Shown: in pieces, positions 4,708 through 7,553 of the stretch
Layout: each line of letters starts with the position of its first letter
How positions within the stretch are numbered: the first letter of the stretch is position 1
Origin: a bacterium
GTDB taxonomy: Bacteria > Planctomycetota > UBA11346
DNA: 7,553 bases
Assembly: GCA_020049615.1 (NCBI GenBank)
Contig: JAIFKN010000032.1
Coordinates: 1-7,553, forward strand
Reading direction: 5' to 3'
Notes under the pieces: model-generated
Databases searched by the model: none
What the model was told of the DNA's origin: nothing
The model's input: only the letters and a program-made list of their open reading frames with translations
Position numbers and translations under genes: made by a program

Positions 4708-6002
4708 CCACACGACGCCTGGCGTCGGATCCCCGCGCCGGCACCGACCCGGGCGACCTGTGGGTGCTGCAACCCATCCAGGAGGTCCAGGCGACGCGCG
4801 TCTGGCGCCTGGTCGAGGACTGGCTGACGGCGGTGACGCCCGGGATCGGCCCGCGCATCGCGGCCGCCACCTACCACCGCTGGCGGCGCGACCTCCGCGT
4901 CTGGGTGCACTTCTGCGCGACCGAAGCCCGCACCGACGCACCGACGGTGGCGACCATCCAGGCGTTCCGCGATTGGGCGGCGGCCCGGTGGAGTTCGCGG
5001 CACACGAACAACGTCCTGACGGCGATCCGCCATTGCTACACCTGGGCGGCACAGCAGGGGCGGGCATCCGCGTCGATGTCCACGAGCGTTTCACCGCTGC
5101 CGGTGCCCGTACCGGACCATACGGCCAACCCGGCGCTCGCCGATCCGGCGCGGATCGCCTCGGCCATCGATCGCGTCGCTGGGGACGGTGTGCGGCCGTG
5201 CCGGGATCGCGCTGTCCTGTGGCTGCTGGCCAGCGCCCCCATCGACACGATCGCCCTCCGCCGGGCCACCGTCGGGTGCGTCGACCTCACCGCTGGCACC
5301 GCCCGTCTGATCGTCCGCGGCCATCGGCGGGCCGACACGGTGGTGGCGCTGGTGCCGCCGGCGGTTGCGGCTCTGCGTGCCTACCTGGCGATGCGCCCAC
5401 GCCTGCACGCCACCTCCCCGCTCTTCTGCGGGACCCGTGGCGCCTGGTCAACGCACCCCATCTCCCTGGTCACCATCCGGCAGATCGTCCGCCGCGTGGC
5501 GTACGTAGGTCGTTTGGCCGACAACCCGACACCGCCCGTACCAACGACGTTTCCGTTGATCACCCCTGAGCACCTGCAGGTGGTTGCCGGTCCGCGTGGC
5601 CAGTTGCTCCTCCGTCTCGTGGCGTGCGGCGCCCAGGCGCGGTTGGCCCTCCATCGCCTGACCGTGGAACGCTGCGACCTAACCCAGGGCCGGATCGCTA
5701 CGGAACGGTCGTGGCATGTCCTGGACGCGGCCACGGTGGCGTTGCTGCGCACGTGGATCGGTCAGCGGACCACGGGCCCAGTCTTCCCAAGCCGTACAGG
5801 ACGAGCGTCGTCAGCCTCGAGTCTGCGCGCGGAGGCGTGGCGATTGGTCCGCGTCCCGGCCAGCGAGCGGGTACCGTCGGCCAAGGATCTCAAGCGCGCC
5901 AACCTGATGACGCTCACCGCGGATCTGGGTCCCAGTGTGGCGGCCCGCAGCAGCGGCATGGCCCCGGACTATCTGGCCGAGCGGTTGTCCGTCTCCGCAT
6001 AG
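4704..6002 (+). CDS. Tyrosine-recombinase-fold protein with two catalytically degenerate domains
   Basis: A 432-residue protein. Residues 28-118 resemble a recombinase core-binding domain (TYHRWRRDLRVWVHF, TNNVLTAIRHCYTWAAQQG). A first catalytic-like domain follows at about 145-270: RDRAVLWLLASAPIDTIALR stands where active enzymes have a TGLR motif, so the arginine is absent, and VRGHRRADTVVALVP stands in for the GKGxK-R strand. It stops before any HxxR box. A second domain-like part at about 288-432 restarts with LLLRLVACGAQARLALHRLTVERCDL and runs to VFPSRTG, DLKRANLMTLTADLG and DYLAERL. That last part resembles the HxLRH...LGH...Y region without its histidines or a properly spaced tyrosine. 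It therefore probably binds DNA without cutting it. The ATG at 4704 overlaps the upstream stop by ATGA. Related whole-family proteins could be catalytic if I have misaligned the motifs. Confidence 0.72.
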   Translation: MTTRRLASDPRAGTDPGDLWVLQPIQEVQATRVWRLVEDWLTAVTPGIGPRIAAATYHRWRRDLRVWVHFCATEARTDAPTVATIQAFRDWAAARWSSRHTNNVLTAIRHCYTWAAQQGRASASMSTSVSPLPVPVPDHTANPALADPARIASAIDRVAGDGVRPCRDRAVLWLLASAPIDTIALRRATVGCVDLTAGTARLIVRGHRRADTVVALVPPAVAALRAYLAMRPRLHATSPLFCGTRGAWSTHPISLVTIRQIVRRVAYVGRLADNPTPPVPTTFPLITPEHLQVVAGPRGQLLLRLVACGAQARLALHRLTVERCDLTQGRIATERSWHVLDAATVALLRTWIGQRTTGPVFPSRTGRASSASSLRAEAWRLVRVPASERVPSAKDLKRANLMTLTADLGPSVAARSSGMAPDYLAERLSVSA

Positions 6003-6068
6003 AGACCAGCAGTCGTCGTAGGGGGGGAGGGAGTCGGCAGAGGTCGGTCCCGTCTGGTTCACCCCTGA
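6003..6068. other. Spacer between the recombinase-like gene and the repeat array
   Basis: A short stretch with a G-tract (seven G at 6021-6027, followed by AGGGAG). I see no terminator and no gene. Repeat similarity begins at about 6069. Confidence 0.4.
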
Positions 6069-6375
6069 GCGGATCCTGACTGAAACGCGCCTAGAGTGGG
6101 CCGGGGAGCCGGACCCTCCAGAATCCGCCCTGTCGCAGCGCCACATCGACGCGAGACAGCCGCGAGGCAGCACCCCCCGCACGTGGTGCGTGTTTGCGTG
6201 CAGACACCCCCCCCCATTCCGCCCTATTTATATTATAGGACTTGTACCCCCTCCTCTGCACGCCCAAGTCGTTTTCTCTACCCCCCCCTTGGCCTCGGCG
6301 TGCGTGCTAACCCACCCCCCATTCCGCCCTATTTAATTAGGGCTAAGCCCCCCATCACCTGTCGCGACCGATATT
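6069..6375 (+). repeat. Long structured repeat, unit 1 (diverged copy)
   Basis: This unit has the same order of elements as units 2 and 3 but clearly different sequence. It holds an imperfect dyad (6069-6128), C-tracts, AT dyad d1 (6223-6239), a bulged GCACGCC/GGCGTGC stem with a C-tract loop (6258-6303), AT dyad d2 (6326-6343), and a closing TGTCGCGACC motif. The open reading frames across it are C-tract artefacts (Pro/Tyr/Leu-rich) and are not called. It lacks the CCGCCCGA hairpin of the other units. Preserved layout with changed sequence implies selection on structure or on protein-binding spacing. Confidence 0.75.
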
Positions 6376-6818
6376 CCACCCATCTGCGGCCTACCGAACG
6401 GCGCTAGCGGTCCGGCGACGCGGTGTGACCAGGGCGGTCCCCCTCGCGAACGCGTGACCGGCCCCGCAGCCGCCGGTCCTCCCGGTCCTGTGGTGTGTGG
6501 CGTGACCGAGCCGGCGCGATCAAACGCCCCTGCAGGCGGCCGCCCGATTCATTCTCGGGCGGATTCTAACTGAGAGGCGCTGGGTAGGCCGAGACGCACG
6601 ACCGCCTAGAATCCCTCCTGGAAGCAGCCCGCCGTGTCGGCGTCAATCCGGCGTCAATCCGGCGTCCGGCACGTCGCGCCGACACCCCCCTCGAGCGGTG
6701 CACGTTTGCGTGCGCACACCCCCCCCGCTACGCTATATTTATATTATAGCAGTTTATCCTCCCCCTCTGCACGCTCTGGCCGAATTTCCCGCCCCCCCCT
6801 TGGCTTCGGAGTGCGTGC
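6258..6818. repeat. Bulged stem-loops with C-tract loop between the paired AT dyads
   Basis: In unit 2, GCACGC (6769-6774) pairs with GCGTGC (6813-6818), and CCGAA (6780-6784) with TTCGG (6805-6809), separated by unpaired TCTGG and AGT. The loop contains a C-tract. In unit 1 the outer stem is kept and extended (GCACGCC 6258-6264 with GGCGTGC 6297-6303), while the inner stem is a different sequence, CAAG (6265-6268) with CTTG (6288-6291). Unit 3 repeats the unit 2 form at about 7410-7459. The layout, two stems split by an asymmetric bulge, is conserved although the inner sequence is not. Confidence 0.6.
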
Positions 6819-7142
6819 CGACATACCCCCACCTACGCCATATTTAAATATAGCTAACACCACCCCCACCCTGCCGCGATCAGTAAACCATCGTTCTCCT
6901 GGTTCCGACCCCGGACGGTGCGCGTGCCGACCTACCCCCCCCCTACGCCATATTTAAATATAGCTAACACCACCCCCACCCTGCCGCGACCAGTACAGCA
7001 CCACCGATCTCTTGGCTCCGACTCCGTCCTCCCGGACCCTGGGCTCAACCGAACCCCGGTTCCTGGTGGTGCGTGACCGGGCGCAGTCGTGCGCGAGCGT
7101 GACCTGGGCCGGTCCTCCCGGTCCTGGGTGTGTGGTGTGACC
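6425..7142 (+). repeat. GTGACC motif clusters between repeat units
   Basis: GTGACC occurs three times in each spacer between units: 6425-6430, 6454-6459 and 6502-6507 before unit 2, and 7073-7078, 7099-7104 and 7137-7142 before unit 3. Each copy is preceded by CG or TG. The hexamer was noticed by eye and its expected frequency in this GC-rich region is not computed. The clustering at both spacers makes a binding-site role possible. Confidence 0.4.
6473..7028 (+). repeat. Long structured repeat, unit 2 (with an extra internal 110-bp duplication)
   Basis: This unit begins with CCGGTCCTCCCGG (6473) and matches unit 3 closely at an offset of about 635-641 bp. In order it holds: a GTGACC site; hairpin CCGCCCGA (6540-6547) with TCGGGCGG (6555-6562); dyad GGATTCTA (6561-6568) with TAGAATCC (6607-6614); tandem 11-mers GGCGTCAATCC (6639-6660); inverted GTGTCGGCG/CGCCGACAC (6634-6642, 6677-6685); hairpin GCACG-TTTG-CGTGC (6700-6713); AT dyad d3; a bulged stem (6769-6818); and AT dyad d4. 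A tandem copy of the last segment (about 6919-7028) adds dyad d5. No protein-coding signal is seen. Confidence 0.88.
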
Positions 7143-7553
7143 AGGCCGGCGCGATCAAACGCCCCTGCAGGCGGCCGCCCGATTCATTCTCGGGCGGATT
7201 CTGACTGAGAGGCGTCTGGGTAGGCCGAGACGCACGACCGCCTAGAATCCCTCCTGGACGCAACTGGCGCAGCCCGCCGTGTCGATCCGGCGTCAATCCG
7301 GCGTCCGGCACGTCGCGCGCCGACACCCCCCTCGAGCGGTGCACGTTTGCGTGCGCACACCCCCCCCGCTACGCTATATTTATATTATAGTAGTTTCACC
7401 CCCCCCTCTGCACGCTCTGGCCGAATTTCCCGACCCCCCCTTGGCTTCGGAGTGCGTGCCGACCTACCCCCCACTACGCCATATTTAAATATAGCTAACA
7501 CCCCCCCACCCTGCCGCGATCAGTAAACCATCGTTCTCCTGGTTCCGACCCCG
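7109..7553 (+). repeat. Long structured repeat, unit 3 (cut by the window end)
   Basis: This unit begins with CCGGTCCTCCCGG (7109) and is nearly identical to unit 2 up to the window edge. It includes the CCGCCCGA/TCGGGCGG hairpin (7175-7182, 7190-7197), the GGATTCTG/TAGAATCC dyad (7196-7203, 7243-7250), AT dyads d6 and d7, and the closing CTGCCGCGATCAG segment. Small differences are one fewer GGCGTCAATCC copy and C-tract length changes. High identity with unit 2 points to recent duplication or ongoing homogenisation. The array probably continues to the right. Confidence 0.88.

Larger units (their letters stand above)
6223..7495. repeat. Seven AT-rich dyads, each preceded by a C-tract
   Basis: Positions are d1 6223-6239, d2 6326-6343, d3 6732-6750, d4 6837-6854, d5 6947-6964, d6 7373-7391 and d7 7478-7495. 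Two kinds alternate: a long form with TTTATATTATAG (d1, d3, d6) and a short form (d2, d4, d5, d7). In d4, d5 and d7 the short form contains the perfect palindrome ATATTTAAATAT. Long and short forms are about 103-105 bp apart in every unit. Each is preceded by 5-9 C residues and a CTAC or ATTC linker. Arm changes often keep pairing: CCTAT/ATAGG in d1, GCTATA/TATAGC in d3, GCCCTA/TAGGGC in d2. In such GC-rich DNA these are strong candidates for protein-binding or melting sites. Confidence 0.8.

Noticed and set aside
3796..5094. A 432-codon minus-strand frame opposite the KfrA-like and recombinase-like genes
   Set aside because: It is low-complexity Arg/Gly/Ala sequence, the usual antisense shadow in GC-rich DNA; the plus-strand genes have recognisable domains and coupled starts.
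6523..6545. Adjacent SbfI- and NotI-like sites resembling a cloning polylinker
   Set aside because: The same sequence recurs in unit 3 inside natural-looking repeats and there is no vector sequence around it; coincidence in GC-rich palindromic DNA is more likely.
6096..7488. Pro/Tyr/Leu-rich frames in the repeat array (for example 6096-6407, 6634-6957, 7279-7488)
   Set aside because: They are translations of C-tracts and AT dyads; tract lengths change between units and would shift the frame, so coding is not conserved.
6069..7553. CRISPR array
   Set aside because: Repeats are hundreds of bp long, with no short regular repeat-spacer pattern and no cas genes in view.
6069..7553. Second set of integron attC sites in the right-hand array
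   Set aside because: No RYYYAAC/GTTRRRY box pairs flank the stems; CTAAC occurs near several dyads but without a matching partner box.

Overview
The window is GC-rich bacterial DNA carrying the start of a chromosomal-type integron, a toxin-antitoxin pair, a two-gene operon of unusual DNA-binding proteins, and a long non-coding array of structured repeats. The attI end closely resembles the class 1 integron attI. This suggests a GC-rich proteobacterium, but the species cannot be named from the sequence alone.

Positions 1-2479: integron. The integrase gene intI reads rightward from 1124. The attI site lies upstream (about 873-930), and gene cassettes extend leftward with their genes on the minus strand. 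Cassette 1 (291-878) encodes a small lipoprotein and ends in a 217-bp attC. Cassette 2 (290 to beyond the left edge) encodes a two-helix membrane protein, and only the first box of its attC is in view. The cassettes are much more AT-rich than intI, as expected for captured genes. IntI has all catalytic residues and the integron-specific patch, plus an N-terminal extension of about 110 residues.

Positions 2480-3810: three palindromes follow intI. A BrnT-family toxin gene comes next, possibly leaderless, and overlaps by 4 bp a gene for an XRE-type helix-turn-helix antitoxin. About 490 bp without a convincing gene follow, ending in a cluster of CATATC repeats just before the next operon.

Positions 3811-6002: two genes overlapping by ATGA. 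The first encodes a KfrA-like protein with an N-terminal DNA-binding domain and a long coiled coil. The second encodes a tyrosine-recombinase-fold protein with two catalytic-like domains, neither showing the catalytic residues. The pair recalls the TnpT/TnpS pair of Tn4651-type transposons, but the recombinase looks inactive.

Positions 6003-7553: no gene. This stretch holds three copies (the last cut by the window end) of a roughly 640-bp unit made of nested inverted repeats, long C-tracts and seven AT-rich dyads. Some arm changes between copies preserve pairing. The array lies directly downstream of the KfrA-like/dead-recombinase operon and is the best candidate here for an undescribed system. 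A working hypothesis, not shown by the sequence, is that the operon's proteins bind and organise, segregate or recombine this array.
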